64,000 nucleotides of DNA from an uncultured Cohaesibacter sp. (GCF_963682185.1 NZ_OY821667.1:726109-790108), one strand, 5' to 3'. Positions 45,799-55,322 are shown, counted from the stretch's first letter. Program-made: numbers and translations. The notes: generated by a model from the letters alone, not told the origin.

Positions 45799-46508
45799 CA
45801 GCTTCTTCTCACCCCTTTATTGAACCGTTTCTCGGCAGTGTGAAAGCTGATGCTCGAGATGGTGGTGATGCAGAGATAGAGAATGGCCGCTGCAAAATAG
45901 AAATCGAACGGTTGCCGCGTCGAGCCTGCCCCTACCTGACTTTGGCGCAGCAGTTCGACAACGCCAGTAACAGAGACCAGCGCGGATTCTTTCAGCACGA
46001 TCTGCCAAACATTGCCAAGACCGGGTAACGCATGGCGCAAAACCAACGGAGCAACAATGCGGCGAAAGCGCATGGCGCGCGGCATGCCACAAGCGACGGC
46101 GGCTTCAATCTCGCCTTTGGCAACAGCGCGATAGGCCCCGCGGAACACTTCCGTATGCTGTGCGCCTGATGTAATGCCGATGGCCATCGCGCCAGCCAGA
46201 AAGCCCGGCAGCCCGATAAAGCCGTCCGAACCAAACAGGCGACCCAGCCATGTGAGAAAGGCGCTGCCACCGAAATAGAACAGATAGATGACCAGCAGAT
46301 CGGGGATACCGCGCAACACGGTGGTGTAAATATCTGCAATGGTGCGCGTAAACCGGTTGCCCGATATCTTGGCCCATGCGGCAAAGGCGCCAAAGCAGGC
46401 GCCAATGGAAAAGCCACAGAGCGCCAGTGCCATGGTGACCAGCGCCCCCATGAGCATAAAGGCACCCCAGCCGCCTTCACCAAAGCCCATCAGTTGAAAA
46501 AAGCTCAC
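45798..46508 (-). CDS. Polar amino-acid ABC transporter permease (HisQ/OccQ type)
   Basis: 236 residues, several membrane spans. LRGIPDLLVIYLFYFGG and the EAA loop EAAVACGMPRAMRFRRIVAPLVLRHALP identify the family. GTG 46508 is chosen because AAGGAG lies 10 bases before it. It follows the M20 hydrolase on the same strand, so hydrolase and importer are likely one transcript. Confidence 0.88.
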   Translation of the reverse strand: MSFFQLMGFGEGGWGAFMLMGALVTMALALCGFSIGACFGAFAAWAKISGNRFTRTIADIYTTVLRGIPDLLVIYLFYFGGSAFLTWLGRLFGSDGFIGLPGFLAGAMAIGITSGAQHTEVFRGAYRAVAKGEIEAAVACGMPRAMRFRRIVAPLVLRHALPGLGNVWQIVLKESALVSVTGVVELLRQSQVGAGSTRQPFDFYFAAAILYLCITTISSISFHTAEKRFNKGVRRS

Positions 46509-46586
46509 TGGTTTTAGTCTCCTTGTCGGGACCCCGTTGCAGATTGACAACGGGATCGGGAAAAAAGGATTGAGACAGTGACCTGC

Positions 46587-48008
46587 CTATTCCTTGGTTT
46601 CAGGCAGCTCCGGATCGCAATCATCCGGGATCGGGTTGATAAAGGGGCGGCCATTGAGTTTATCAGCAAAATCTGCCTTGGCAGCCTCGATCTTGGCTGG
46701 GTCAAGGAACAGCTCGCAGGCCGTTGCGGCCATGATCTTGGCCGTATGCTCCATGCCCTTGTGTGCGGCGGGCGTCTTGCCCTGTGCCACCAACTGCCAG
46801 GAATGGCCTGGTGTGCCCACGGCATAGGTTGCCCCGCGCATCTGAACGGTCGGAACCACCCAGCTTACGGTGCCCACGTCGGTCGAGCCGACATGACGTC
46901 CGTCCCCGGAGTTGAGCGGCGTAATGCTTTCGCACAGAGGCTCGTCAAATCGTGGTTTGAGCCCAAAGCGCTTGTAGGCTGCTTCGATATCTTCCTTCGA
47001 CAGGGTTGCCTGAATTTCGCGGGCAAAGGCCTTGTCTTCTTCGGAATATTGCGGCGGACCAAGGCGCTCCAGCATCTGATGCATCAGCTCTTCAAGTGGA
47101 TCATTGCCAATCAGGTTGCCATCACCGGAAACGATCACGCTTTCCACAGAGGTTTCCGTCATCAGGGCTGCCCCATCGGCGACCTTTTTGACGCGTTCGA
47201 CCAAGGCCTGCATATCCGGCAATTCACGATCACGAATAAGATAGCGTACGACAGCGCGTGGCTGCACGACGTTTGGCGCAACACCGCCACTATCGATCAC
47301 CGCATAATGAATGCGGGCGGTAGAGGCCATATGCTCACGCATATAGTTCACCCCAACGCTCATGAGTTCAACGGCGTCAAGCGCGCTGCGTCCCAGCTCG
47401 GGAGAGGCCGCAGCATGAGAGGCGCGTCCCGTGAAGGTGAAGACCAGTTCATTGCAAGCCAGCGAAATAGGTTTATTGACGCCAGCAAAGGGGGCCGGAT
47501 GCCAGCAGATAGCGATATCAACATCCTCAAACAGCCCTTCGCGCACCATGAACCCCTTGGCCGAGCCGCCTTCTTCAGCCGGACAGCCATAATAGCGCAC
47601 ACGCCCCTTGATGCCTTTTTCCTTCAGCCAATCCTTGACCGCGGCTGCGGCAAGCATGGAGCCTGAACCGAGCAGATTATGTCCGCACCCATGGCCATTG
47701 CCGCCTTCTTCGATTTCCCGGCGTTCTGCAACACCATGTTCCTGACTAAGGCCGGGCAGCGCGTCATATTCGCCCAAAATAGCAATAACCGGCCCTTCGC
47801 TGCCAGCTTCAGCCATGATGGCCGTTGGCATTCCCGCAACGCCAGCCTCAGCCTTGAAACCATGCTTTTCCAGCATGGCCATATGCTCGGCAGCGGATCG
47901 GTCCTCTTTGAAACAAAGTTCGGGTGTTTCCCACACCCGATCCGACAAGCCGCAAAAGTCTTCGGACAGCTCGTCGACACGAGACCAGATTTCTTCGCTA
48001 TTCTGCAT
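46587..48008 (-). CDS. M20-family amidohydrolase (AbgB-like)
   Basis: 473 residues. Metal and catalytic motifs: GEYDALPGLSQE, GNGHGCGHNLLGSGS (His/Cys ligands) and YGCPAEEGGSAKG (Glu pair), with a lid domain (FTGRASHAAASPELGRSALDAVEL) and C-terminal STDVGTVSWVVP..GHSWQ. The length and sequence are close to AbgB, which splits p-aminobenzoyl-glutamate; relatives split other N-acyl amino acids. First gene before an amino-acid ABC importer; it may act on the imported compound. ATG 48008 has AAGGAA at 9 bases; a GTG 9 bases upstream touches that site. Confidence 0.85.
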   Translation of the reverse strand: MQNSEEIWSRVDELSEDFCGLSDRVWETPELCFKEDRSAAEHMAMLEKHGFKAEAGVAGMPTAIMAEAGSEGPVIAILGEYDALPGLSQEHGVAERREIEEGGNGHGCGHNLLGSGSMLAAAAVKDWLKEKGIKGRVRYYGCPAEEGGSAKGFMVREGLFEDVDIAICWHPAPFAGVNKPISLACNELVFTFTGRASHAAASPELGRSALDAVELMSVGVNYMREHMASTARIHYAVIDSGGVAPNVVQPRAVVRYLIRDRELPDMQALVERVKKVADGAALMTETSVESVIVSGDGNLIGNDPLEELMHQMLERLGPPQYSEEDKAFAREIQATLSKEDIEAAYKRFGLKPRFDEPLCESITPLNSGDGRHVGSTDVGTVSWVVPTVQMRGATYAVGTPGHSWQLVAQGKTPAAHKGMEHTAKIMAATACELFLDPAKIEAAKADFADKLNGRPFINPIPDDCDPELPETKE

Positions 48009-48102
48009 TGGGGACACTTCCTTCGAACCTTACTTGAAACGCTTTTTATAAATTCGCAAAAACTAAACCTAATAAACCCATGAGATTAAACATCATTGCG
48101 AA

Positions 48103-48114
48103 ATTGGTACCAAT
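48103..48114. promoter_or_regulatory. Perfect palindrome in the GntR/M20 divergent region
   Basis: ATTGGTACCAAT, a 12-bp palindrome about 95 bases upstream of the hydrolase and about 120 before the GntR gene. It holds TGGT-ACCA, the half sites of FadR-type GntR operators (TnGT/ACnA), so it is a good candidate for the local regulator's site. Confidence 0.6.
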
Positions 48115-48224
48115 ATTGAACACAATTTTTAGGGTTGCGCAATCTCTGTGCATGGTGAAAAATGAGGCAAATGAGATTCTGATGCGAATTTAATCATTTA
48201 TGACCAGAAGTGTGGTGGATAGAT

Positions 48225-48848
48225 TTGAGAAAAAAGAAGTCCAGCAAAGACCTGACAGACCTTCTGACCTCAGATATCAGCGCGGGCGTGTTCTCGCCGG
48301 GCAGCTGGTTAAAGCAGATCGATCTACAGCGTCGCTATAATGCCAGTCGCTCGGAAACAAGAAAGGCGCTGGAAACGCTCTGCAACAAGCGAATCGTTCG
48401 ATATGAACCGAACCGAGGGTACTATGTGCATCATGCTGACGATGTCTCGACCGATGAGGTGCGGGACATCCGCATCATGCTTGAAACATCCGCGGCAGAA
48501 TTCATGGTTCAGAAAGTTACCGATGAGCAGATCGAAGACCTGTATCAGTTGGCCCAACGTTTCATCGATCAGATAAGAGAGCACAAGATCACGGAAATCT
48601 ATGAAACCAATATCGCCTTTCATACGGCTATGTTAGCAACCAGTGGAAACTCCAGTCTGATGGAATTGGTCTCGGATTTGCGTCTGCGCACCCCCCCAGC
48701 ACCAGCGTCTCAATGGTCCAGCTATGCACGCATTGAACAATCTGGCAGGGAGCATTTCGACATGGTCGACGCGCTGGCAGACAAAGACGTCGAGCGCCTC
48801 AAGACGATCATTCGTGCCCACATAGATCAGAGCAGCACAGAGAACTAA
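48225..48848 (+). CDS. GntR-family (FadR subfamily) regulator
   Basis: About 207 residues. Winged HTH (DLTDLLTSDISAGVFSPGSWLKQIDLQRRYNASRSETRKALETL), then an all-helical FCD ligand domain with metal-type residues (VRDIRIMLETSAAEFM; NIAFHTAMLATSGN; REHFDMVDALADKD). The start is uncertain: TTG 48225 has GGTGG close before it, while GTG 48210 is also in frame. It is divergent from the M20/ABC unit and upstream of the three-subunit dehydrogenase, so it probably controls both. Confidence 0.85.
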   Translation: MRKKKSSKDLTDLLTSDISAGVFSPGSWLKQIDLQRRYNASRSETRKALETLCNKRIVRYEPNRGYYVHHADDVSTDEVRDIRIMLETSAAEFMVQKVTDEQIEDLYQLAQRFIDQIREHKITEIYETNIAFHTAMLATSGNSSLMELVSDLRLRTPPAPASQWSSYARIEQSGREHFDMVDALADKDVERLKTIIRAHIDQSSTEN

Positions 48849-48999
48849 AACGAGATTGGATTAAAACCCGCGTCTGGTAGTGAGTCATTTTGCGCTACCT
48901 AGGATGAAAGTATAAGATACCGCTACCCATCCCGTTTGATGTGAGATAAGGTTATCTTTTCAAGACCACCCCCCTGTTTTTCTTTCGAACCAAATTACA

Positions 49000-50097
49000 A
49001 TGAACACAAATTTCACGATCATCGGTGGCGGCGTGGTTGGCATGTCGCTCGCTTGGGGGCTGCTCAAGCATGGCTACACAGTTACGATACTTGACGGGAG
49101 TGACGGCTCCTTCAGGGCAAGCCGGGGCAATTTCGGCCTGATATGGATTCAAGGCAAGGGCGCCAAGGCCCCCCATTATGCCAAATGGTCCAGACTATCC
49201 GCTTCCCTTTATGCCGACTTTGCCGAGGAACTGACAGAAGCCACAGGCATTCCCCTTGGCCTTGAGCAAAATGGCGGTTTTGACTACCATTTCAGCGAAG
49301 AAAGCCTGCAAAAAACCGTACAGTCCTATGAAAGGCTGAAACAGGAATTCGACGGCGACTACCCTTTCGAGATTTTGCGCGGCGACGATTTACGCAAAGA
49401 AGAGCCAACACTCGGCCCGGATATTGTGGCCGGAATCCTGCACCATGACGATGGCCATTTAAACCCGCTCAAACTGTTGCGTGCCCTGCAACAAGACGTG
49501 CAGAAAATGGGTGGCATCTACCTGACCAACCGACATGTTGTGGATGTTTCCAAAACCGATCATTTCACCCTGACATGCGCCGACAAGGAGACGTTCCACT
49601 CGGAGCGGGTTATCCTCGCTGCGGGGCTGGGCTCAAGGGATCTTGGCCCCAAGATGGGCTTTGTTGCTCCTCTGGAGCCAGAAAGAGGCCAGGTGCTCAT
49701 CACCGAAAAGCTGCCCCGCATGATCCATCGGCCATCCGTTACTGCACGTCAGGTGGATGAAGGCGGTATCCAGATCGGAGCAACAAACGAGCGGGTCGGC
49801 TTTGATGATGGCACCACGATAGACGGCATAGCCTTCCTCGCAGCAGAAGCCATCAGAACCCATCCTTTCCTTGCAAAGACAAAGCTGGTCAGAAGCTGGG
49901 GCGCGCTTCGGGTGATGTCAAAAGACGGCCTGCCCATTTATCAGCAAAGCCAGTCCATGCCCGGCGCCTATCTTGTAACCTGCCATAGCGGCATAACGCT
50001 TGCCGCCGTTCATGGAAAGCTGCTGCCAAGCTGGTTTGACCAGAAAAATGACGCGCCAAATTTGGAGAAATTCAGTGAAGACCGCTTCAAGCTTTAA
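49000..50097 (+). CDS. FAD-dependent oxidoreductase, HcnC / opine-oxidase B-subunit type
   Basis: 365 residues. Rossmann FAD motif FTIIGGGVVGMSLAWGLLKHGYTVTILDG at residues 5-33, DAO-type fold with GLEQNGGFDYHF and a C-terminal GAYLVTCHSGITLAAVHGKLLP. It is the substrate-oxidising subunit of trimeric dehydrogenases such as glycine-oxidising HcnABC, octopine/nopaline oxidase, or D-hydroxyproline dehydrogenase. The next two genes encode the other two subunits with overlaps. The substrate is an amino acid or imino-acid type compound; exact identity unknown. Confidence 0.82.
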   Translation: MNTNFTIIGGGVVGMSLAWGLLKHGYTVTILDGSDGSFRASRGNFGLIWIQGKGAKAPHYAKWSRLSASLYADFAEELTEATGIPLGLEQNGGFDYHFSEESLQKTVQSYERLKQEFDGDYPFEILRGDDLRKEEPTLGPDIVAGILHHDDGHLNPLKLLRALQQDVQKMGGIYLTNRHVVDVSKTDHFTLTCADKETFHSERVILAAGLGSRDLGPKMGFVAPLEPERGQVLITEKLPRMIHRPSVTARQVDEGGIQIGATNERVGFDDGTTIDGIAFLAAEAIRTHPFLAKTKLVRSWGALRVMSKDGLPIYQQSQSMPGAYLVTCHSGITLAAVHGKLLPSWFDQKNDAPNLEKFSEDRFKL

Positions 50098-50407
50098 CTC
50101 CCTTAAGGATGCTTCCGGGGCCAGCCAATCCCTTGTGCCCGTCCGTTTTGATGGTCAAGACTACATGCTGCCCGAAGGCGCCAATCTTGCCGCCAGCCTT
50201 TTGGCAGCCGGGGTCTCTGTCTTTCGCAACACACCAGCCACGAGCGCGCCGCGCGGTCCTTTTTGTATGATGGGCGTCTGCTATGACTGCCTTGTCGATA
50301 TCGACGGCATGACACAGCAGGCCTGCCAGACCAGCGTTGAGGCCAACATGATTGTCAGCAAACCGGCTACGCCTTCTGACCAGAACAAGGAAGATGACCA
50401 TGCTTGA
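50075..50407 (+). CDS. (2Fe-2S)-binding subunit, HcnA / opine-oxidase type
   Basis: 110 residues. Ferredoxin-like 2Fe-2S motif C64-x4-C69-x2-C72-x11-C84 (in GPFCMMGVCYDCLVDIDGMT..). GTG 50075 is preferred with GGAG 9 bases upstream; it overlaps the previous gene by 23 bases. It passes electrons between the two flavoprotein subunits. The overlap with the next start (50400) shows tight coupling. Confidence 0.85.
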   Translation: MKTASSFNSLKDASGASQSLVPVRFDGQDYMLPEGANLAASLLAAGVSVFRNTPATSAPRGPFCMMGVCYDCLVDIDGMTQQACQTSVEANMIVSKPATPSDQNKEDDHA

Positions 50408-51794
50408 GACCGAGCTTGCCATTATCGGCGCCGGCCCGGCCGGCATGGCAGCTGCCAGCGAGGCGGCCAATTGCGGCATTGCTTCCGTGCTCATTGACGA
50501 GCAGCAAAGCGTTGGCGGGCAGATCTATCGTGATGTCGAGCGCGTCGCCCCTCTGCGTGGCGAGATGCTTGGGCAAGACTTTCTCGATGGCCTGCCACTG
50601 GCCGAGGGAACCCATGATCCCCTCATCACCCATCTAGCGGGCGCCGTCGTCTGGCAGGTCGAAAAGGATGGAACAATTACCTGTTCCGTTAAAAATCAGA
50701 CTCGCCAGATCAAGGCTCAGCGTATCCTCATAGCAACCGGCGCAATTGAACGACCCATGCCGTTGCCGGGCTGGACCTTGCCCGGCGTGATGACCGTGGG
50801 CGCAGGTCAGATACTGCTCAAGCAATCCGGCCTTATTCCTAACAAGGCTGTCCTCATCGGCTCTGGCCCACTTCTCTATGTTCTGGCAAGCCAGATGCTG
50901 AAGGCAAAAACGCCCCCACTGGCCATCATCGAAACCCAGACCATGGGCGATTTGACAAAGGCCATGGCGCATATCGGCGGTGCTTTGCGTGGCTGGCGCT
51001 ATCTCCTCAAGGGCACGAAGCTTTTGGCCGCTCTCAAGCTGGGAGGCGTTAAGCGCTACACCGGTGCGCACAACATTCGTCTGCAAGGCGAAGGGGCGGT
51101 TGCAAGCGTCAGCTTTCAGTGTGGTGTCCACTCTCATACAATTGCCTGCGATACGGCCCTGCTCCATCATGGCGTTGTGCCGAACGTCCAGATAAGCCGC
51201 GCCCTTCAGCTGAACCATCATTGGGATGAACAACAAGCCTGCTTCAGCCCTTCTCTGGATGAATGGGGCAAAAGCTCTGCAGAAACCATCTTTATCGCGG
51301 GCGATGGAGCTGGCATAGGCGGAGCCAAGGCAGCCGCCCTTTGCGGCCGGATTGCCGCGCTCAAGATGGCCGCCGAGTTGGGAAAACTAGACGAAGCAAA
51401 CCTCCAGCAAAGGGCTGTGCCCCTCAAGAGTGCTCTTTCAAAAGAAAGCGCCGCCCGTCCCTTCCTTGATCAGGCCTACCCACCTTTCGCTGGCGCCCAA
51501 TCCCCACAGGACGAAACAGTCGTCTGCCGTTGTGAAGAGGTCACCGCAGGCGAGATTCGCAAAACAATCGCTCTTGGCTGCCAGGGCCCCAACCAGCTCA
51601 AGGCCTTTTTGAGAGCAGGGATGGGCCCTTGCCAGGGACGCGGATGTGGCCTGACAATCTCAACTCTCTTTGCCGAGCAAACGGGCAAGTCGATGCAGGA
51701 AATCAACTATTTCAATATAAGATCCCCACTCAAACCCATAACCTTGGGCGAATTGGCCTCCTTGAAGCAAAAGGACGTCGAGCGGCTCTTCTAG
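50400..51794 (+). CDS. FAD/NAD(P)-dependent oxidoreductase, HcnB / opine-oxidase A-subunit type
   Basis: 464 residues. ELAIIGAGPAGMAAASEAANCG (FAD), GQIYRDVE, ATGAIERPMPLPGWTLPGVM, a second nucleotide motif (KAVLIGSGPLLYVLASQ) and IFIAGDGAGIGGAKAAALCGR. The C-terminal BFD-like Fe-S domain (CRCEEVTAGEIRKTI..GMGPCQGRGC) completes the HcnB/OoxA layout. ATG 50400 with AAGGAAG six bases before it; ATG 50394 touches that site. Third subunit of the dehydrogenase begun at 49000. Confidence 0.85.
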   Translation: MLETELAIIGAGPAGMAAASEAANCGIASVLIDEQQSVGGQIYRDVERVAPLRGEMLGQDFLDGLPLAEGTHDPLITHLAGAVVWQVEKDGTITCSVKNQTRQIKAQRILIATGAIERPMPLPGWTLPGVMTVGAGQILLKQSGLIPNKAVLIGSGPLLYVLASQMLKAKTPPLAIIETQTMGDLTKAMAHIGGALRGWRYLLKGTKLLAALKLGGVKRYTGAHNIRLQGEGAVASVSFQCGVHSHTIACDTALLHHGVVPNVQISRALQLNHHWDEQQACFSPSLDEWGKSSAETIFIAGDGAGIGGAKAAALCGRIAALKMAAELGKLDEANLQQRAVPLKSALSKESAARPFLDQAYPPFAGAQSPQDETVVCRCEEVTAGEIRKTIALGCQGPNQLKAFLRAGMGPCQGRGCGLTISTLFAEQTGKSMQEINYFNIRSPLKPITLGELASLKQKDVERLF

Positions 51795-52040
51795 CCTCTC
51801 CCATACGCAGACAAAGAGCCTTTTTAGCAGCCAACTCATATTGATACCGTGCCTCCTGCACGCACGGTATCTCTATGGAAACACGTACAAAAATATCTCG
51901 ACAGGGTTGTTTCTGCGCAGTTGAACGACCAGATAAGACATCCACCTCCCCAAGGACAAAGGTATCTTCATGTCAGATCTGAAAGAAAAAAGGACAAGTC
52001 AGACAAGGGATCTCCGCTGAACGCGCAGGAAAGAAAAGAC

Positions 52041-52811
52041 GTGCGCGATCATCACAGCCTGAGTTCCGTTTCTGTGTATGCCGTGGTCCATCGAGAAGGC
52101 ATGGAAGAACTCAACCGACCAGCCACATCCTTATGGTGGTCAGGCGTTGCCGCAGGTTTAGGCATCTCGACGTCGGTCATGGCTGAGGGAATTCTCCATA
52201 AACTGTTCGAAGGCTCACCCCATCAATTCGCCATAGAGAATCTTGGTTATACAGTCGGGTTCGTGCTGGTCATTCTCGGACGATTGCAATTATTCACTGA
52301 AAATACCATTACGGCAATTCTACCGCTCCTCACGCATAGTTCCCTTAAGATGCTCTGGAGCACCTTGCGGCTCTGGGCAATCGTATTTTTCGCGAACCTG
52401 TGCGGAACTTTCCTTGCTGCCTCAATGGGATATTTCATTGGAACCATTCCACCTGAATTCGTGGATGGAATGGCCGCCGTCTCACACCATTATGCCAATC
52501 TGGAATTGTCCCAAGCCTTTTCCTTGGGCATCACGTCGGGCTTTCTGGTCGCTGCAATTGTGTGGATGATCCCTTCCGCACGCAGTGCTGCCTTCCTTGT
52601 GATCATCATGTTCACCTACCTCATTGCAATCGGCAATTTCACCCACGTTATTGCAGGCTCCACCGAGCTTTTCCTCTTGGCAATACGCGGAGAAATCGGC
52701 CTGTTGCAAACAGCAGCCCTTCTTGTGAGCACGCTGTTGGGGAACATCGCCGGAGGCACAGGATTGTTTGCCTTGCTGGCCTATGGTCAGGTCGTACGCG
52801 AATTGAAATAG
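52041..52811 (+). CDS. Formate/nitrite-transporter (FNT) family channel, start uncertain
   Basis: At least 256 residues. FNT six-span core: SLWWSGVAAGLGISTSVMAEGIL, VILGRLQLFTENTITAILPLL, and a late NFTHVIAGSTELFLLAI..GEIGLLQTAALL. Closest to the YfdC-like branch, whose substrate is not settled. GTG 52041 is the first in-frame start with a ribosome site (AGGA, 10 bases before). A better start, ATG 51970 with AAAGG, lies in the frame that joins this one only if a -1 shift occurs at the six-A run 51985-51990; it would give MSDLKEKKDKSDKG. So the true N-terminus may be 24 residues longer. Confidence 0.78.
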   Translation: MRDHHSLSSVSVYAVVHREGMEELNRPATSLWWSGVAAGLGISTSVMAEGILHKLFEGSPHQFAIENLGYTVGFVLVILGRLQLFTENTITAILPLLTHSSLKMLWSTLRLWAIVFFANLCGTFLAASMGYFIGTIPPEFVDGMAAVSHHYANLELSQAFSLGITSGFLVAAIVWMIPSARSAAFLVIIMFTYLIAIGNFTHVIAGSTELFLLAIRGEIGLLQTAALLVSTLLGNIAGGTGLFALLAYGQVVRELK

Positions 52812-52912
52812 TGCGATAGCGCTCCTCATGCTCAATATCGCAAAAACTGAAACCGGAGCGCCTTTTGGGCGCCCTCTTCCAGTGAACCGCAGACACTAAA
52901 CCGAAATGGTAT

Positions 52913-54220
52913 CTAGTGGGAGGAACGAACCGGCGGTCTTAGTGATGCCGTAATGCCACAGATTGCCATTAACACAGCGGCCGCAGCCAGTAGCACGAAA
53001 CAAGAGGTCCAAGAGCCTGACCATTGGTGAAGGGCTCCGAGCAAAGTTGCGCTTGTTGAGGCAACAATATACCCCAATCCTTGAACAAAGGCCGACATCT
53101 TACGTCCTTCATCCAGATCGGACGAGCGTTCCATTAGCAGATCAAAAACCACGACAAATCCACCACCGCTCCCAAAACCTCCGAAAACAGCCCAGATTGC
53201 CCAATAACTCGGAGCGAGATACGTACCCACCGCCATAATAAACCAGCATGTCGTAACCAAAAGAAACAACATCTTATGAGATAGATGAAACTGCGATGAA
53301 AACCACGGAATCCCGAAGCTTCCAAGCATCCCGAGTATTTGAAACATCGACAAGGCAATTCCGGCGGTATTGGCACTAATCCCAATAGATCCCGTCAAAT
53401 AAACTGGTAGCCAAGCTGAAAGACCATAAAACATAAATGTGTGGGAGCCGAACGCAGCGGCCAGAAGCCAAGCGGAGGGGCGCCGCAAATTGGACCGATG
53501 GCGAACAGGAGCCACAGGCGAAAGCTGCGTCGTCCGCTTTTCTTCAGCTGCTGTTTCTGTCAAATTTTCCTTCTGAATTACGGGCTTGATTGGACGGCGT
53601 TTGTTTTCAGCCCAAAGCACGATAGCCAGCAGAGCAAGAACCGCCCAGACAGAGATTCCAACTCTCCATCCAAACAGCGAAGCCACCGGAGCCGTAAAGG
53701 CCGAGGTCATCATTGAACCGACACTCATAGCCGCAACGAGAATCCCCGTCATCATGGTGCGGATTTCTTTGAAGTCGCGAGCGATGACCAGAAGGCTGAC
53801 GATATTGCCAAATGTCATGGAAATACCCAAGATTAACGTGCCCGCTATGATCGTATAGATGCCTCCAACAGAACGCAGCAGCGTGCCGAACAAAATCCCC
53901 CACAGGGTGATGGCAATCGCTCGTTCAATCGTAATCCGCCCCTGCACCATCGATACGAACGGAGTTGCCAAGCCGAAACATAAGACAGGGATTGAACTCA
54001 AAAGACCTGCTACACTCAGGCTGATCCCGAGATCTTGCTGAATGGAAGCGATAACCGGTGGAAGAGAGGTGATTGGTCCTCTCAAATTAAGCCCTAGAGT
54101 CAAGAATGCCAGAAAAAGTGCAATTCTGTTGCCATTGAAAGATCCATCCGGATTTTTAAAAAACAGAAATAGTTTCTGCTTTCGATTAGAAGCATGAGTA
54201 TTCGATTGATTTTTCTGCAT
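52913..54220 (-). CDS. MFS transporter, CynX/NimT family
   Basis: 435 residues, twelve predicted spans. FLTLGLNLRGPITSLPPVIASIQQDLGISLSVAGLLSSIPVLCFGLATP is the usual CynX opening (LR-P-ITS-P). A charged central loop (about 215-250) separates the halves. The family takes up cyanate-like, nitroimidazole or amide compounds; the substrate here is unknown. It lies downstream of eutC on the same strand with a 250-base gap, so it may or may not belong to ethanolamine use. Confidence 0.82.
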   Translation of the reverse strand: MQKNQSNTHASNRKQKLFLFFKNPDGSFNGNRIALFLAFLTLGLNLRGPITSLPPVIASIQQDLGISLSVAGLLSSIPVLCFGLATPFVSMVQGRITIERAIAITLWGILFGTLLRSVGGIYTIIAGTLILGISMTFGNIVSLLVIARDFKEIRTMMTGILVAAMSVGSMMTSAFTAPVASLFGWRVGISVWAVLALLAIVLWAENKRRPIKPVIQKENLTETAAEEKRTTQLSPVAPVRHRSNLRRPSAWLLAAAFGSHTFMFYGLSAWLPVYLTGSIGISANTAGIALSMFQILGMLGSFGIPWFSSQFHLSHKMLFLLVTTCWFIMAVGTYLAPSYWAIWAVFGGFGSGGGFVVVFDLLMERSSDLDEGRKMSAFVQGLGYIVASTSATLLGALHQWSGSWTSCFVLLAAAAVLMAICGITASLRPPVRSSH

Positions 54221-54470
54221 AATTCAGACTGCCGCCATCATATTCTGGCTATCTGATATAGCAGCCAAAATACTTGCGTGTTTATAGGGAGAAATGTTTG
54301 AAGTCTCAAAGGGTTGTGAGCGCAAAAGGAGCTAGGTCTCCAACCGGTCCACACGTTGCCATATAACCAGCTGAAGTTCAATCAGCCAGTTAAACCGCGC
54401 GCAAATAAAGACACCTTTACTATCGCAATCGCTTTTTCCACTCAGGAAGCGAACAGTCGAATTCAAGTTC

Positions 54471-55322
54471 TCAATCTGCGTCGAGAACAAGCCCCTCGGG
54501 CAGAGCTTCAACGCTGCCACTCTCATCTTTGAGGTCGATTCCGGAGACTTGATCCTGCAGCGCCTTCTTGATGAACCACAACATCTTTTCTGCACCAGGC
54601 TGCACTTTGAGCCCTTCGTCTCGAATATTGGAAATGCAGTTTCGTTGAGAATCCATCATGCCAACTTTAGGCGCGTAGGTGATATAGACGCCAAGACTGT
54701 CGCGAGAGGACAAACCGGGTCTTTCTCCAATGAGCATGACGACAAGACGCGCTCCCAGAAGAGCTGCGATCTCGTCTCCAAGCGCGACGCGACCCTGTTG
54801 TGCCACGATGACCGGCGCGACCCTTAGGTGTGAGGGCAGGATGGCCTTCATTGCCTTGAGAAGATCTGCGGCATATCCTTCAACAGCAAGGGTAGAAAGT
54901 CCATCGGCTACAACAAAAACAACATCGAATTCGCCTGCTTCATTGGTTGCTTCACGCAACAACTCGGCGCTGTCTTCGTCTAGGCGTCGACCAAGATCGG
55001 GTCTCATCAGATAGGTTGCACGATCCTTGACACGACTGGAAAGCGTCAACACTTCCCAACCATCTGTTTTCAACCGATTTGCGAGGGCTTCATAGTCGAG
55101 CGGACGGTGTATGGCGTCACGCGCCATGGCATGAGACCAGCCGACGTCCAGTATCTCATCGGTGCGCATACTGACTCCGGTACGCCCGAGACCAATTCTG
55201 GCAGGAGTGTATTTGCGCATTGCAGACCAGATTTCCTTGCCGTCTTCTGCTGCGTCCGTCTTCGGTTCTGAAGATGCATCGGCGCTTTGGAGCTGTTTGG
55301 CTTTTTGATCCTTCTCGGTCAT
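54471..55322 (-). CDS. eutC: Ethanolamine ammonia-lyase small subunit
   Basis: 283 residues. ARIGLGRTGVSMRTDEILDVGWSHAMARDAIHRPLD, VVFVVADGLSTLAVEGYA, IVAQQGRVALGDEI, MLIGERPGLSSRDSLGVYITYAPKVGMMDSQRNCISNIRDEGL are standard EutC blocks that help bind adenosylcobalamin. ATG 55322 (MTEKDQK) is chosen; it overlaps the eutB stop by 4 bases. Forms the enzyme with EutB: ethanolamine to acetaldehyde and ammonia. Confidence 0.96.
   Translation of the reverse strand: MTEKDQKAKQLQSADASSEPKTDAAEDGKEIWSAMRKYTPARIGLGRTGVSMRTDEILDVGWSHAMARDAIHRPLDYEALANRLKTDGWEVLTLSSRVKDRATYLMRPDLGRRLDEDSAELLREATNEAGEFDVVFVVADGLSTLAVEGYAADLLKAMKAILPSHLRVAPVIVAQQGRVALGDEIAALLGARLVVMLIGERPGLSSRDSLGVYITYAPKVGMMDSQRNCISNIRDEGLKVQPGAEKMLWFIKKALQDQVSGIDLKDESGSVEALPEGLVLDAD

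Noticed and set aside
52856-52878. GCGCC/GGCGC hairpin after the FNT gene as a terminator
   Set aside because: Short stem with a mismatch and no T-run; cannot be told from chance.
54240-54470. Possible coding tail after eutC (..RFNWLIELQLVIWQRVDRLET)
   Set aside because: The frame is a continuation of a shadow frame through eutC and matches no family I can name.
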